Origin: Dryas octopetala
Taxonomy: Eukaryota; Streptophyta; Magnoliopsida; Rosales; Rosaceae
Direction of reading: 5' to 3'
Assembly: GCA_963921425.1 (NCBI GenBank)
Contig: OY992832.1
Span: 25,509,489-25,573,488, forward strand
Length of the DNA: 64,000 nucleotides
The translations under genes and the position numbers were made by a program. Positions 1 to 12,748 of this stretch are shown here, piece by piece; position 1 is the stretch's first letter; every line of letters begins with the position of its first letter. The notes below the pieces were generated by a model. That model was given only the letters and a program-made list of their open reading frames with translations. It searched no databases and had not been told where the DNA came from.

Positions 1-2002
1 TGTACCTGTTGTTTGTACATAGATCCTTCAAGAACTTGGAATATGAAGGAATGGTATTTATGGCATTGAGGAGAGGAATGTTTATAGCCACTTTCTTGAA
101 CAACTCAATAAGTTCATTCTTCTCTTCTTCTTTCTTAGCCTTATCTTCTTACTTTCTTAGAACTTGAGGATATGGAAGTGGTGGGTCAAAATCTTGCATT
201 ATCTTCAAAGGAGGGTTGAAGGTGATACCTCTCTTGAATGGTCTCTCCGATTGCTCTTGCTCTTTCTTCTCAAATCCGGGTGGTGAAAGTGGCTTCCTAT
301 GTTGTGCTTTGGTGTCCTTCCTTGAATGTGCCTCTACCTTTTCCTCAAAGCTTGGCAAGGTTACTTGATTGTTGTACTCATTGCCACTTCTCAAGGTAGT
401 GATAAGCTTAACTTGCTCATGCTTGGGGTTGCACTTCGGCATGCTTGGAAATACACCTTGCTTCCTTTCCCTAACCTCATTGGCCAATTGCCCCATTTGC
501 ATCTCAAGCTTTTTCAAACCATTGCTTAGAATGTTGATCTTCTCATCTTGCTTGGCTTGATTTCCTTTGCTCTCTATGATGAAACTAGTTAGAAAATCTT
601 CAATAGAGGGTTCTTTGATTACCTCTTGATGCATTTGTTGTTGTTGTGAAGGAGCTTGGTAGGGTGCCCTAGGAGTTTGATATGAATTGATGACTCCTTG
701 GTTGTTGAATGAAGAACTACTAGCACCTTGATAACCACCATTAGGCCTTTCAAACCCTTGGCCATGCTCACGACTAGGATAGGATGGTGCTTGAGGTGCT
801 TATGGTTGGTCACTCCTTCTAAAATTTGGATTATTTCTCCACCCCGAATTGTAAATTTTGCTATAGGGATCATTCACTGGTCTTTGTTGATAACCAAGTT
901 GGTTGCTCCATAAATTCTGGAAATGAACCTCCTTTAGGGCATTGCATTGTCTCATGTTGTAAGCTCTCACATATCATACAACTATGCTCCACTTCCTTAC
1001 TTGTCATAGATGAAGATGATGCATGACTATAATTCCTTGTTGAGCATTGAGAAGCAAATCAAGCTTCTTGTTCATTGTGGCCTCTATCTTCTTCAACTCT
1101 TGTTGCATATTGATGTGATGAGTGTCCATCTCAAATACTCTTTTTCTTTGTTGCTCTTTCATAGATAAGTTCACATCCTTCATTGGAAACCTATCATTGA
1201 CATTGTCCCAAAGTTGTGAAGTCTCACTCAAATTGACAAGAACCTCCACAGCCTCCCTTTCGGTTTTGTCCATAAAGCTTCCTCCATATGCATAGTCCAC
1301 TCTTCTCCTTGTCTTTTGAGTCAATCCATTGTAGAAGAAGTTGAGAATCATCCACTTGGTGAGACCATAATTAGGGCAACCATTTCCCATATATTTGAAT
1401 CTCTCTCATGCTTCATGAAATAGCCCATTAGGTTGCTCCCTAAATTGCATTAAGAGTTGCTTAACAGCATTGGTCTTTGATGGTAAAAAGAACTTTTGGA
1501 GTAAGCTCTTTTGCATTTCCTCCCATGTGTGGATGCTTGCAGCCGGCAACTTGTATAACCATTGCTTAGTTTTGTCCTTCAATGAGAATGAGAAAAGCCT
1601 TAACCTCAAATTTTCCTCATTAATTCCATTTAGTTATACGGTTAAGCAAACTTCACAAAATTCGATGATGTGCAAGTAGGGATCACTACTTGTCATACCA
1701 TGAAAGCCAGGTAACAATTGCAATGTACCCGGCATGATCTTAAATGCATTTGCACAAGGTGGAAGCACAATGCAACTAGGATGAATGGCCAAAAGAGGTA
1801 GTGTAAAATCTCTCAAGGGTCTTTCTTCCTCTAGTGGTGGTGGAGGTGGATTCCTATCCCTCATCCTTGCTTCCTTTGGAGGTGATTTTTCCTTTGTCTT
1901 CTTTGTACCTCTTTGTCTTGATCTATCTCTTGTAAACTCTATTAATTCCTTCCAACTTCTCAAAATAATGTGTGAATTTGAAGTCGTTGGGTTTTCACTC
2001 AT
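1..2002 (-). pseudogene. gag: Decayed gag of an Athila-type Ty3/gypsy retrotransposon
   Basis: Capsid/nucleocapsid polyprotein of an LTR retrotransposon, read right to left. It survives as successive open pieces at 1634-2002, 1406-1609, 1004-1390, 619-873 and 149-634, separated by stops and frameshifts. The N-terminal piece has the basic/proline-rich lead-in and the segment LPGFHGMTSSDPYLHI. The next has SFSLKDKTKQWLYKLP, the retrotransposon-gag core. The third has the FYNGLTQ stretch, and the last has the TLRSG motif seen before the protease in Athila/Tat gag proteins. Pol would lie left of base 1, outside the window. The same order of motifs recurs in the better-preserved Athila copy at 35289-59212, which supports the assignment. 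It is a pseudogene because no single frame spans it. Confidence 0.85.
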
Positions 2003-2460
2003 ACACCTATCAAGAGAGCAAGAACACTATATAAGTCACAAAGATAAGAGAAAGAAACCCAAGATAGCATCCAATGTTAATAAAAGAAAAGGGTAAATAA
2101 CAAATGTACACAAAGTAATATACAAAAAGTGAAGCAATTAAACTAAAACGGAACAGAAAACTACTTTATGACCTCTGCTCAGTTTTTAGCTTATAACTTT
2201 TAAAACGCTGATCCGATTTTGACGTTCTTTATATGGTTGGATTCAAAACGAAAAAATAAAGAACCTAATGCGGACCAAATTCATAGAACATCAACCAAAC
2301 AAAGAAGTTTAATCCATAAATAAACACTACGTTTTATAACAAAGTAAAAACAAATTTAAAACTAAAAATTTGAAATTTTTCTTTTCTTTTCTTTTATACT
2401 AAATAAAATTAATCCTAAATGCAACCCAAGCTTAAGATCAAAGTCCAAGAACTCCAATCT
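2003..2460 (-). other. Untranslated leader of the truncated Athila-like element
   Basis: AT-rich sequence between the primer-binding site and the gag start on the minus strand. No coding potential is seen. This is the usual position of the packaging and leader region. Confidence 0.6.
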
Positions 2461-2475
2461 CCGGCAACAGTGCCA
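2461..2475 (-). promoter_or_regulatory. Primer-binding site, tRNA-Asp type
   Basis: On the minus strand this reads TGGCACTGTTGCCGG, close to the complement of the plant tRNA-Asp 3' end (TGGCGCCGTTGCCGG) used by Athila elements, with two mismatches. It lies six bases from the presumed LTR end at 2482, where reverse transcription of the element would have been primed. Confidence 0.75.
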
Positions 2476-2481
2476 AAAACT

Positions 2482-3500
2482 TGTTATTATCCTACTTCAA
2501 GTGTAAAGTTGTCAAGTTTTAGTATGAAAATAGAAGTAGGGGGTTGTTGTACCCAAGAAATTGGATTAGGATTTCAACCACAAGCTAGATTTATTTTAGG
2601 GTTATAAAACTAACAAAAAACCTACTATGTACAATGCAAAGCCAAGACTAAACATAATGGTATGTGCAAATGTGTAGTGTTGAGTTGTTGTTTGGTTGAT
2701 TGATGATAAGTAACACTAGAATTTGAAACTAACAAATAGAAATACAAGCAAATTCAAGTATAAATTAAATTCAATGATGATGAAGGATTTGGGGTTATTA
2801 GGTGTTCACACTAACCCTCCCATGTAACAAACAATGCAATTAGTGATTATGCCAAATTAGATAGATTAGATTCCCTCCTAACCCCCGATCAAGGTAAATT
2901 ATGGCACATCCTCTTTCATGTTATCAACTATCCCAACCAAGGTGATAGGTAACTATCTAAGATTAATGTCATAGCAAAATCCTAGGTGCATAAAGTTCTA
3001 CGGATGAGGAATCCAAGCAATTAAAACAATCCAACCAAGGTGCTTTTAAATTACCATGCTCTTATGCAACAAGCTTTAGAAACTAAAGGTTACCAATCTC
3101 TACAAGTGCACAATTAGAAACTAAAGGCTCCCAAGTGCCTACAAGCTCCTCTTGCAATAATGGTGGTAAATATGGTAGATGAGTATTGTGATGGTGTTTG
3201 GCTTTTTGGCTTTTTGGAGAGGAAGAGTTGGTGGAGGGAAGATGGAGAAAAGAAATGAATGAAGAAAGATAAGAAAAAGCTAGGGTTTTGGAAGATAAAA
3301 GATAAGATGTGTGTTTTTGAGATGAGATGATGGAATGAATAATGAAATGAGTAAAATTAGAGAGAATGGAGAGGGGAGCTCGAAATTGAGAGAGTGTTTT
3401 ATGGTTTGAGTGAGTTGTTATGTCTAGAATATGTTGCTAGGATTAAAAGGAAATGAAAGGATAAGGTTTGGTTAATTTAAAAATGAGAATACTTAAAGGA
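2482..3500 (-). mobile_element. 5' LTR of the truncated Athila-like element (outer end unresolved)
   Basis: The inner LTR end is set by TG at 2482 next to the primer-binding site. The following kilobase is non-coding, AT-rich and rich in GA tracts (about 3220-3400). I could not find the outer boundary or a TSD, so the right limit is approximate. The partner LTR is outside the window. Confidence 0.5.
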
Positions 3501-3899
3501 TGTTAAGATAGGTAGATGTTCTCTTTGCCTCATTTAGAACCTTCACATTGTGGTTTCTGAATTTTGCTGAGAATGGGCTAACAAAGGGAAAGGAAAGAGA
3601 GCATGTGATAGACAATTACCCAAAATGGAAAGATGCCTTGGGATTACTTTTTCTTTTTACTGACAGGATTTCTGAGTTGTCTTTGGAGAGCCATTTGGAG
3701 ACTTTAACCAACTCAGAAATTTATGTTTGATATATCAATAGAAAGCCCTGGATGTCTTCTTTATACCATATATTATATGCCTCAAGCCAAGCTCGGACCA
3801 AAACCTTATGCCCCACACAATGCAGCTGACTCAGTTCTCCTCGAGTGTAGTTTTGGGCTGACTTTGAAATTCAAATTAAACACATTAGAAGTCTTCAAA
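3501..3899. other. Unassigned stretch between two LTR elements
   Basis: No gene, terminal repeat or tandem repeat recognised. It could be the U3 end of the LTR to the left or an older flank. Two open frames of about 60 codons look like chance. Confidence 0.4.
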
Positions 3900-5154
3900 T
3901 GTCACGAAATTTAACCTAGAATAACTTCATGGTGTTAGCTTCTATCTACAACTGGATTCATGTCAAAATCTATTAAGAAGAATAAATGGTGAAATTTCTT
4001 ATTTTATTGCTCGGAAGCCAAAAACACAAAACTAAATAAAATTTAATATTTTGAATCAAATGAACTCACAAAAACTAAGTAAGAGAAATATAAAAAGATG
4101 TGAATTTATGAACATATCAACTAGGTCAGAGCTCCCACAGTTTCTACATGCACTGACACTTACATGAACACGTTGTAGGTTAACACTGATCAACCGCCTC
4201 AATTTAAATTTAAATAAACCTAAGTAGAAATCAAATGGTCTGACATGACTTTTTGACTCGGAGAGCAAGATCCTGCCGGATCAAGAATTCAGAGAAGTCT
4301 AGCAGACAAGGTCGATGATATATTTTGTACGTTCCTAATAGCTATTGTCAGATTTGGAACTCTAGTTTTCCTAACCGGTACTCGTGAACAAAGTAAGACA
4401 TTGAGATAGGCAGGACTTTCACATTGGTAATAGTTGAGGCAAAACACCACGTCCCAGTTATAGAGTTTTCTCGTATTTTGATAATACTATATATTATGGA
4501 ATTGTTTTCAAGTATTTCATGAATTTTGTATGGCATACTTGTATGGATTTTATTGTGATTACCATTACGACCTGAGAGTAAAAGGCCTCAGTGTGGTGTC
4601 CTTGGGTTTCAATCCCCTAAACCTCATAAAGCGGTGTTTACGGATGGGCTAGTCGAATGTCCTTCTGGAGAGGCTATGAATACTAACAATAGATATTCTC
4701 GCTACCGTATCGATGATTGATTAGATTCTGGTACGAGTAGTTGACCATTCGTATTCGGTCAGCATGTAAGTATTCTGAACTTGACATGCGCATGTCGAAT
4801 TTTCACAGAAGATGTGTGACATCATGCAAAAGTTTTACTCACTGATTATTATTATAGATATTTTGATGTGTTGCATTGTTTCACCTTGGTTTTCCTCTCA
4901 TTTAAATTATATATATTATACATCCATTATCTTTTCAAACCTAACTTGGGATTTCCCTCGATGAGAAGCAATGATTGTATGTGATGCTTACCCCCTACTG
5001 TACTCTATTGAGTGCAGATTTCCCAGTGAATGATGACTTAGACTGAGGCCGGTGGCGTGACATCTGTTTCTTGAAAGTTCCAGTTTCAACTTCAGCCTTT
5101 TGTCTATCTAGTTTAGATCATTTCTTTGGATCAGTGATGCACTATAAGAAAAAA

Positions 5155-5640
5155 GAGTTTGGGCAACGAACCTAGTTCTTCTCCCAAAGTCGAATTTCGT
5201 CGCCCACACTTTTGGGCGACGAAATGTCTTCGTCGACAGTTTGGTCGCCCAAGCCATGACGCCCAACACTTTGGGTGACGAACAAGTAAATTTCGTCGCC
5301 CAAAGATACCTGGGGCGACGAATTTGGTTCGTCTCCTGAGAAGACTTTGGGCGACGAACATATTGTTCATCGCCCAAAGAATGTCTAGACAGTGGAATTA
5401 TTCCATCGCCTAAACATACTTTGGGCAACGAAATTCTTATTCCTCTCCCAAAGCATGTTTAGGCAGCTGAATTGTTCGTTGCCTAAATGTACTTTGGGCG
5501 ACAAAATTCTTATTCCTCTCCCAAAGTATGTTTAGGCGGTGGGATTATTCGTCGCTTAAACATACTTTGGGCGACAAAATTCTTATTCCTCTCCCAAATC
5601 ATGTCTAGGCGACGAACAATTTCGTCGCCTAAACATATTT
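5155..5640. repeat. Left subterminal repeat array of the CACTA element
   Basis: About 490 bp of alternating direct and inverted copies of motifs such as TTTGGGCGACGAA and TTCGTCGCCCAAA, with a TTTAGGCGACGAA variant. They are often paired as short palindromes separated by a few bases. This is the expected location and form of transposase-binding repeats in CACTA elements. Confidence 0.9.
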
Positions 5641-5844
5641 ATTTAAAAAATATTTTTTTTATTTAGATTATATATTTGAATTTAATATTTAAAAAAATCT
5701 TTATTCAAAAACTATATAACACAAAATTAATAAATTTATATATCCAAATATCCATACAAAGTAAAAAAAATTTATTATCCAAATATTCATACAAAGTAGC
5801 AACAATTTAATATTATATGCAAATATAATCGGTACATACAATCA
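5641..5844. other. AT-rich spacer between subterminal array and Transposase_24-like gene
   Basis: Non-coding, A/T-rich, no recognised feature. Confidence 0.5.
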
Positions 5845-7617
5845 CTAATGGCCCCCTAGGTCAGTAACATCATCGGCACCGGTGGAGGAACCTGGCCTGC
5901 ATTGGTCAATGTTCGGTGGCAGCACAAACCGAGGTACGATCCTGGCCAACTGGCCAAACATCTGCTCCATCTGATGTACCTTACTCGTCTGCTGTGCATA
6001 TGCCGCTCTCAATTCTTCTACCTGACCCCTCAACAGCTGCATTTCATTAAACAGGTAGACAAATTCTGTAGATGGCTGAGACGAAACCCCGGCGCTGAAA
6101 TCACGAAACCGACCCGCTCCCATTCCGCGTATCTCCCTACCACGCCTAACACCCAGTGTCTCCGTCATAATATGAAGACCGGCATCGCGATCAGGGACTG
6201 AGATCGACTTCAACGGAGTGTCCGGAGGGTACTGGCTGGCCACCTCCTCCAAATAACTCGCCTTCTTGGCGAGCACCTCAGCCTTCAAAATGTTATACAC
6301 AAGTTAGAAATTAGGAAATTAAATAGAAATATAAAAAATTGTGAATTAAAACTAAAATATAAAAAACTAACGTGCTTCATCATGCCCTTCTCGTTGCCGG
6401 GTCGGCCATAAACATCCCCGTAGTTATCGAGCTCCGAAAATTGCGAAACAGCCTGAAAAATAATGTAATGTTGACAAAAACTCAAATAATACTAAGGAAT
6501 ATATATATATTAAATTAAATAATGACGCACTTGACGATACGACTCCACTCGGTATGAGAAGAGCATCGAACCACCATGATGATCAATCCTTGCGGGCGCT
6601 TTCCGGTTCATAAGATTGGCATTCGACTTCTTTTGTTAAATATTAAGCAAATTGTAAATGCATTAGTGCATATACGATAAAGGAATAACATAAGAAAAAG
6701 GTTTTTGAAGTCTTAAAATGATATAACATACCAAAAATTCCGGACTCTGAAAATGAATGCACAATCACTGCCACTGATCAAGCCGAGATGCCATCTCTGG
6801 AGAAGAGCTGGCCAATACCTCATCTCCCGATCCAAACATGTTATATTCCCTGTTGAGCTCGTGTTTCCATTGTGTGTAAAATTTTCTCAATAACTTCTCC
6901 ATATACTTAGCTACATCCAAATCCTCCATTTGAATGTCATAATTTACCTAAAAAAATAAATATTAAATTGTTATGAATAATCAAATTCATCATTTTGTAT
7001 TAATCGAAATATACTCGCTGAGATAGAGCCCATAATGCTTCTCTTGATGGCGTCATCAACCTTTTCCAACTGGGGAAAAGCATGAGGCAATCGGCACGGA
7101 TAATCACCTCGACAAATGAAGCGAAAGTACTATGGACCTCCTTACTCGGTCGTAGGTGATCTTTCTCAAGAACGATTCAAATCCTCTCGTTCGTCGTGCG
7201 CGTGATTCGGGATGCCTTCAACCCTCTACTTATCCCCCTCGTGTTTTTGGTACCTACAAAAGCAAATATAACATATTAATTTCACAGTAATCTTATAACA
7301 TCTAAATAAAATTAAACCTAAACACAAGTGTTGTGAAAACATTTTAATTACTCTCTAATGATGAGGCAGTACGAATGGATGACGCAACATTATCATATAC
7401 ACCATAACGGTGACCACGTCAGGCCCTCCGTGCCGACGGAATCGTAGACCAAGTACTCGATGAGAGATCTGGGACTATTGCCGGGGTCGATTCGCCCTGG
7501 ACTATGAGGTCGGCCTGTACTACAGGGGCGGGCTGGGCTGTAGGGGCAGACATGGATACTGAACTGGACCTCCAAGATCCACCCATGTTCGAGATCAAAC
7601 TCATCTGCATAATTCAA
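5845..7617 (-). pseudogene. TNPA/Ptta-like second protein of the CACTA element (Transposase_24-like), decayed
   Basis: Minus-strand gene fragments whose order fits the plant Ptta/En-Spm (Transposase_24) family: a proline/serine-rich N-terminus (7419-7610), a middle with a basic segment and a tract resembling GGSMLFSYRVE (about 6530-6630), and a C-terminal segment (5845-6300) with a predicted coiled coil (LFNEMQLLRGQVEELRAAY). AT-rich gaps at about 6301-6370 and 6460-6530 look like introns. Such proteins bind the subterminal repeats of their element, and here the matching arrays are present at both ends. The family assignment rests on motif memory and the context. No continuous frame remains. 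Confidence 0.65.
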
Positions 7618-7687
7618 TAAATATTTATGTTAGTCAAAAAGAAAACTAAAGTAATGACTTACTAATCTGAATCACCATTATCACTTA

Positions 7688-7717
7688 CTAATTTGAATCA
7701 CCACTAGAAATACTCAT

Positions 7718-7750
<33 letters not shown>

Positions 7751-10700
7751 TATATCATCAACATCATCATCATCATCATCGATACCATCATCATCATCAT
7801 CTTCATCTTCATCTTCATCTTCATCTTCATCTTCATCTTCATCTTCATCATCATGATCATCGATGAAATCATTAACATCAATTCGGAGAAGTGGCCCAAG
7901 ATCAATTGATAAGGCATCGATCTCAATTGGAGGAACGTCATGTATCTCGACTTGTTGTATGATAACATCATTGTTGTATGGATTGGGTATGGTCGAAAAT
8001 GAATCCTCTTGATAGGCCACGTCATCTTGATTTTTCTTTTTCGGAATATCTCATATATTTCGATTCTGAATCATCTGAGCTACTTTCCAACTCACACCCA
8101 CCTTAGAATCATCCAGATAACATACTGGTTTCGTCATAGTGGCAAGAATAAATGGATTATTTTCATACCATCGAATGTTTGTGTTCATAGATATCAAGTC
8201 ATAATCGAGTTTAATACTGTTGTTTCTATTCAGGTCTGTATTAAACCAATGACACTTAAATAACACAACTTGAAAGCGATGCAAGTACAACACTTAATGT
8301 ACACTCGTCAACTTGCCGTAAAAATCTACCGTGCCAGTCTCCAAGCTCTCTACACAAACCCCGCTATTTTGAGTGCTCAAGATGTCATCTTGTTCTACAG
8401 TTAAAAACTTAACTTCATTCACATTACATCCGGAAAACGTTTCAACTCATTGAATGTCACTTGCCAAACTCATTAACTCCTTGTATAATGGCGAATTATC
8501 ATCAGTCAGCTTTTCCATCTATTAAAAGACAATGAAATTAATATATTACAAAAAACATACAAACACATGAACGAACTGATCATTATTGTCAGTAATCACT
8601 TACATGTTCCTTAAACCATTTAGGAAACAATTCCCGATGCTTTTTCTCTACACGTTCCTTGTCTCATCCTGGATAGTCGCGATTCATTAGTTCTTCATGC
8701 TCAATGCGTAAGGAGTCAAATTCTTTGCAATTATTGAGTATGAACCAATGAGCCACCTCCATATTGTGTTTCGAGAATTCAACAGCTGGTTTAGGGGCTT
8801 CGCCAAATGGTCGTGCAATTTGAGAAAAGACAGAAAGCGTCTCATTTTTTTCACCACCGTCGTCGTTGCGTTGGGGCCGATTGAATCACGTCTAAACACT
8901 GCTAAGATACATTGCACAGTAGGTGGTGGATTCATTTGCAATGTATGGCTCCGCTATGGAGCCTTCGGGGTGTGCCATGTTTCGGACGTACCTTTTGTAA
9001 TTACCCAACATTCTGCAAATGTAAGTACATAGTGAGAAAACTTTTATGAGTAACATAGAGCTAAACTTGGAGAATAGTAACAAAAAAGTTTAGGAATTGT
9101 TATCTTTCTATTGGGTTCATCCACCGATAATTGATCGGCCCAGCAAGAATTGCCTCTTGCGGTAAATGTATCATCACGTGAATCATTATATCAAAAAAGG
9201 CCGGTAGAAATATTTGTTCAAATTTGCATAGGATGTACACAATCTCATCTTTCAGTTTTGACACGTCCGATACACACAACATCTTAGCGCATATATGCTG
9301 AAAGAACCTCGACAACCCAACAATTGGTTCAACTACATCTTTGGGCAAAAATTTTTGAATACCCACCGGAAGCAGCCGTTGCAATAAAACATGACAATCA
9401 TGACACTTCAAGCCCAAAATTTTTTCAGTCGATTTTCACATTTCGTGAGATATTGGCCGCGTATCCATCTGAAAATTTGACCGATGTAAGAAACTTTAAG
9501 AATTCTTTCTTATCCTCAGGCTTCACTGTATAAAATGGATGCTTCTTTGTCATTTTTTCACCCTTCTTCATTAACCACAAATGTTTCCTAATACCTATTT
9601 CTTGCAAATCTTGTCGAGCCTTAATTGTGTCCTTTGATTTTCTCTCAATGCCCAAAATTGTCCCCACCAAACTTTCGCACACGTTCTTCTCAATATGCAT
9701 TATATCGAGATTGTGCTTGATTTTCAACTTGAACCAGTACTCCAACTCGAAGAATATCGACTTGTTCGTCCAATTTAGATGTACAGGTGACCTTGACATA
9801 TTTTGTTCTTTGTTAGAGGGATGTTTACCAATCCGGCCAAATTCTAAGTTATTCAACTGTCTCAAGATGTCATCGCCAGATAATTCTTTAGGTTTATGCC
9901 CATCTCTTTTTTTCCATCAAAGGCCTCCTTATTGTGACGCCATTTATGATCCCCCGGCAACCATCTTTGGTGACCCATATAACATACTTTACCACTGTGC
10001 CAAGCTGAAGTTATTATATTCTTATTACAAGTAAGACATGTCATATAACCTTTGGTGCTCTAGCCTGATAGATTCACATAAGTTGGGAAATCATTTATTG
10101 TCCACATGACTGCTGCATGCAAGGAAAACATTGTTCCGGTAGACTTATCATATGTCATCTCATGTGACTTGCAGTATGTGTCGACATGTACAATCGTTGC
10201 AATTTTGGCTTAAGTGGGAAATAACGCAACACCTTTTGCGAAATCTGTTTCTTTCTCTCTACAGACTTGTTCTTATATCTCGACTCATTGCACACAGGGC
10301 ATTTATCATTCCCTTGGTGTTCTTTGTAAAATAATACACAATCATTCTTGTATGCATGAATTTTTTCATATCCCAAACCGAGATCTTTCAACACCTTATT
10401 CGCCTGATAATCGGTTTCAAGTATATGATTGTTCTTTGGAAGCATTCGTTTCAAAATCTCAATCAACTGATCATAACTTCGATTCGAATGTTGATTAAGT
10501 ATTTTCCAATGCATTAACTCCACAACAGCAGTTAGCACTGAGAACTCTTCACAACCAGAGTACAATTCTCGCTGAGCTTGATTTAACAATCTCTCATACT
10601 TATCAAACTCTTCTCTTTGAACTTCGGGCAACCCATCATCTTCATCCATATTATCGCTCTATGTATCATCCTGATTGACTTCGTGATCAAGTGACGCATA

Positions 10701-11039
10701 TGGATAAGAATCGTTTATTATGCCCATCACTTAGTCATTATCATCACCAACAGATTCAGTAGGCTGCAGAATTGTTCGAGCATCTGAGGAAGTCGAAGCA
10801 TAAACTCTCAGTTCACCATGATAATACCATGTCGTATAGTTGTGTGACATCTCATATTTCACCAAATGAATTCTGACTTCACGCACTGTCTTCTATAAAG
10901 TATTGTTACAATTCTGGCACGAACACTTTATATTATTCTGAGCATTGACATGTTCCTGTGCAATTTGGATAAATGACTCGATCACATATAAATATTCATC
11001 ACTAACACAATACGTATTACGTATCCACTGTTGGTCCAT
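7688..11039 (-). pseudogene. CACTA transposase (tnpD/tnp2-like, Transposase_21), decayed
   Basis: Catalytic protein for cut-and-paste movement of the element. Reading from ATG at 11039: a transposase-associated domain (WIRNTYCVSDEYL, then a Cys pair in KCSCQNC), interrupted by TAG at about 10897. Next is the Transposase_21 core at 10155-10649 (LGLGYEKIHAYKNDCVL, CPVCNESRYK, VLRYFPLKPKLQRL), then 9862-10044 and 9425-9865 (HNLDIMHIEKNVCESLVG). A DUF4218 part follows at 9100-9417 (CHDCHVLLQRLLP), then a DUF4216-like part at 8051-8293 (VVLFKCHWF, CYLDDSKVGVSWKV), and a strongly acidic Asp/Glu tail at 7730-7870. Introns at about 8522-8605 and 9017-9110 are suggested by splice-like borders. Several stops (for example Trp to TGA before the tail) make it a pseudogene. 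Confidence 0.9.
7715..7862 (-). repeat. ATC/ATCTTC microsatellite encoding the acidic tail
   Basis: About 150 bp of TCA/TCATCT triplet repeats inside the transposase pseudogene. On the minus strand it encodes alternating Asp and Glu. Acidic C-terminal runs are known in this family, but the length here has clearly been inflated by repeat slippage. Confidence 0.85.
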
Positions 11040-12154
11040 GATACCTGTTTCCATATTATACGAAAATTAGAAAAAGATTTGTCACCCTTATTCGTCTCCT
11101 TGTGCCTCCAGTAAGGGCTATATCGCAATCGAGAATGCACATATATGTCGTGGTTGTTGGCTCTCAAGACGTAGTTTCGATCTGGAAAAATTCAGCAGCA
11201 TCTCCCTATGGTTCTCCAAGTGCATGACGTAGATATTGAAAACAAATATCTAGTATCCACTCGAAGAACACATAGGGAGATGTTGCCGAAATTTTCCCAG
11301 ATCGAAACCACATCACATGAACCGCTAACTACAACACATAATTGTGCACTCTCAAACTGTCCATGGATAATTTGGACAATTCAAGAATCATATTGGAGCG
11401 CAGTCACGCCCAGCGTCCATGCGTGCGTCCAACAGACTCTCGAATGGGTCTAAGATGAATTTAATTTGAATGTACAAAGTTATCCAATGATAACTTCGCA
11501 CGACTAGTTGAATGTACAAAGTTATCGACTGATAACTTCGCACAGGCACTTCGTGCCACATGACCTAACCTAGTATTCGAGGAGTGCTGGACTACGTCAT
11601 CGGGAATTTTGCAATTACAACTAAATTAAATGTAACATACAAACTAAAATATAATTAATCTAACAATATACATACAAGCATACAAACAAATAAATAAATT
11701 TTAGCATTTAAAAACATACAAACTAACTAATCAATTTTATAATTAATTTTGACATACAAACTAATTCACTAAAAAAGTTTAATACAATTATATATGAAAC
11801 ATTTAATACTAAATCATACAAAAACTTAACTAAGAGATAGATTAAACACATACCTCACAAAAAATGCAACTATCCTTCACAAAAAATGCAACACTATCCT
11901 TCCTTCACCAAAAAAATAAATCATTGTCAAATAATAGCCCAAACTCAATCTAAATTCAGATTTCACAACCAAACCACTAGATTAAAAAAATCTACAACAT
12001 AAATTAATTACCACAAAAAATCAGAAATTCCACAACAAATTTATGCAAAATCCACAACAAGTGCAAACTGTTCAATCCTACAAATGCAAAATCCACAATA
12101 TTAGAAAAAAAAAATAACAAAAAATAACAATCAATAATTAAATTACAGAAATTG

Positions 12155-12196
<42 letters not shown>

Positions 12197-12519
12197 TTAC
12201 CCATGGGAGGGATGGGTTTCAGTGGGGGAGTTGGGTTTTCAGTGGGGGGAGTGGGTTTCGGTGTACTAGGGGGTTGGTTTCGGTGGAGGGGGTGGGTTTT
12301 CAGTGGAAGGTGTGGGTTTCGGGGGGGTGGGTTTAGGTGGGGGGGTGGGTTTTCGAGATGAGGAAGGAGGGAGGAGGGAGGAGGGAGGAGGACGGGGTGA
12401 GTTTTCAGGATGAAGGAAGAAGGAGGAGGGAGAAAGAGGAGCAGCCGGGAGGAGGGAGGAGCGAGAGTTGAGAGAGATAAGTGACAGTAAAACCTAGTAA
12501 TCTGTGTATACAAATTAAA
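11040..12519. other. Non-coding interior of the CACTA element with poly(A) and G-rich tracts
   Basis: No gene was recognised. At 11185-11310 there is a local inverted repeat around GGGAAAATTTCGG-like sequence. At 12155-12194 there is a ~40-base A run, followed (12200-12475) by a strand-asymmetric G-rich tract of TGGGTTTCGGTGGGGG and GGAGGGA repeats. Open frames over this tract (runs of Lys or Phe, Pro-rich) are low-complexity artefacts. Confidence 0.6.
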
Positions 12520-12735
12520 AGACTTTGGGCGACAAACATGATTTCGTCACCTAAAGCACCTTTAGGCGAGGAATATATGATTTCGTTGCCCAAAGGGTAT
12601 TTGGGCGACGGAATCTTGTTCGTCACCCAAAGTCGTTGACTTTAGGGCGTCGGTTCATCCCTCCAAAATTTTAGACTTTGGGCGGCGAATATTTTGTCGC
12701 CCAAAGGTATATTTTGTCGCCTAAACACAATCTTA
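12520..12735. repeat. Internal cluster of the CACTA subterminal motif
   Basis: Several TTTGGGCGAC and TTCGTC(G/A)CC(C/T)AAA motifs. They are the same repeat as at the element ends and mark the inner border of the right subterminal region. Confidence 0.8.
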
Positions 12736-12748
12736 TGTATGAACCATG

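Noticed and set aside
5108-5428. Frames of about 100 codons over the left CACTA terminus
   Set aside because: They cross the element boundary and consist of translated subterminal repeats.
12004-12513. 169-codon proline/phenylalanine-rich frame
   Set aside because: It lies over a poly(A/T) run and a G-rich low-complexity tract inside the CACTA element.
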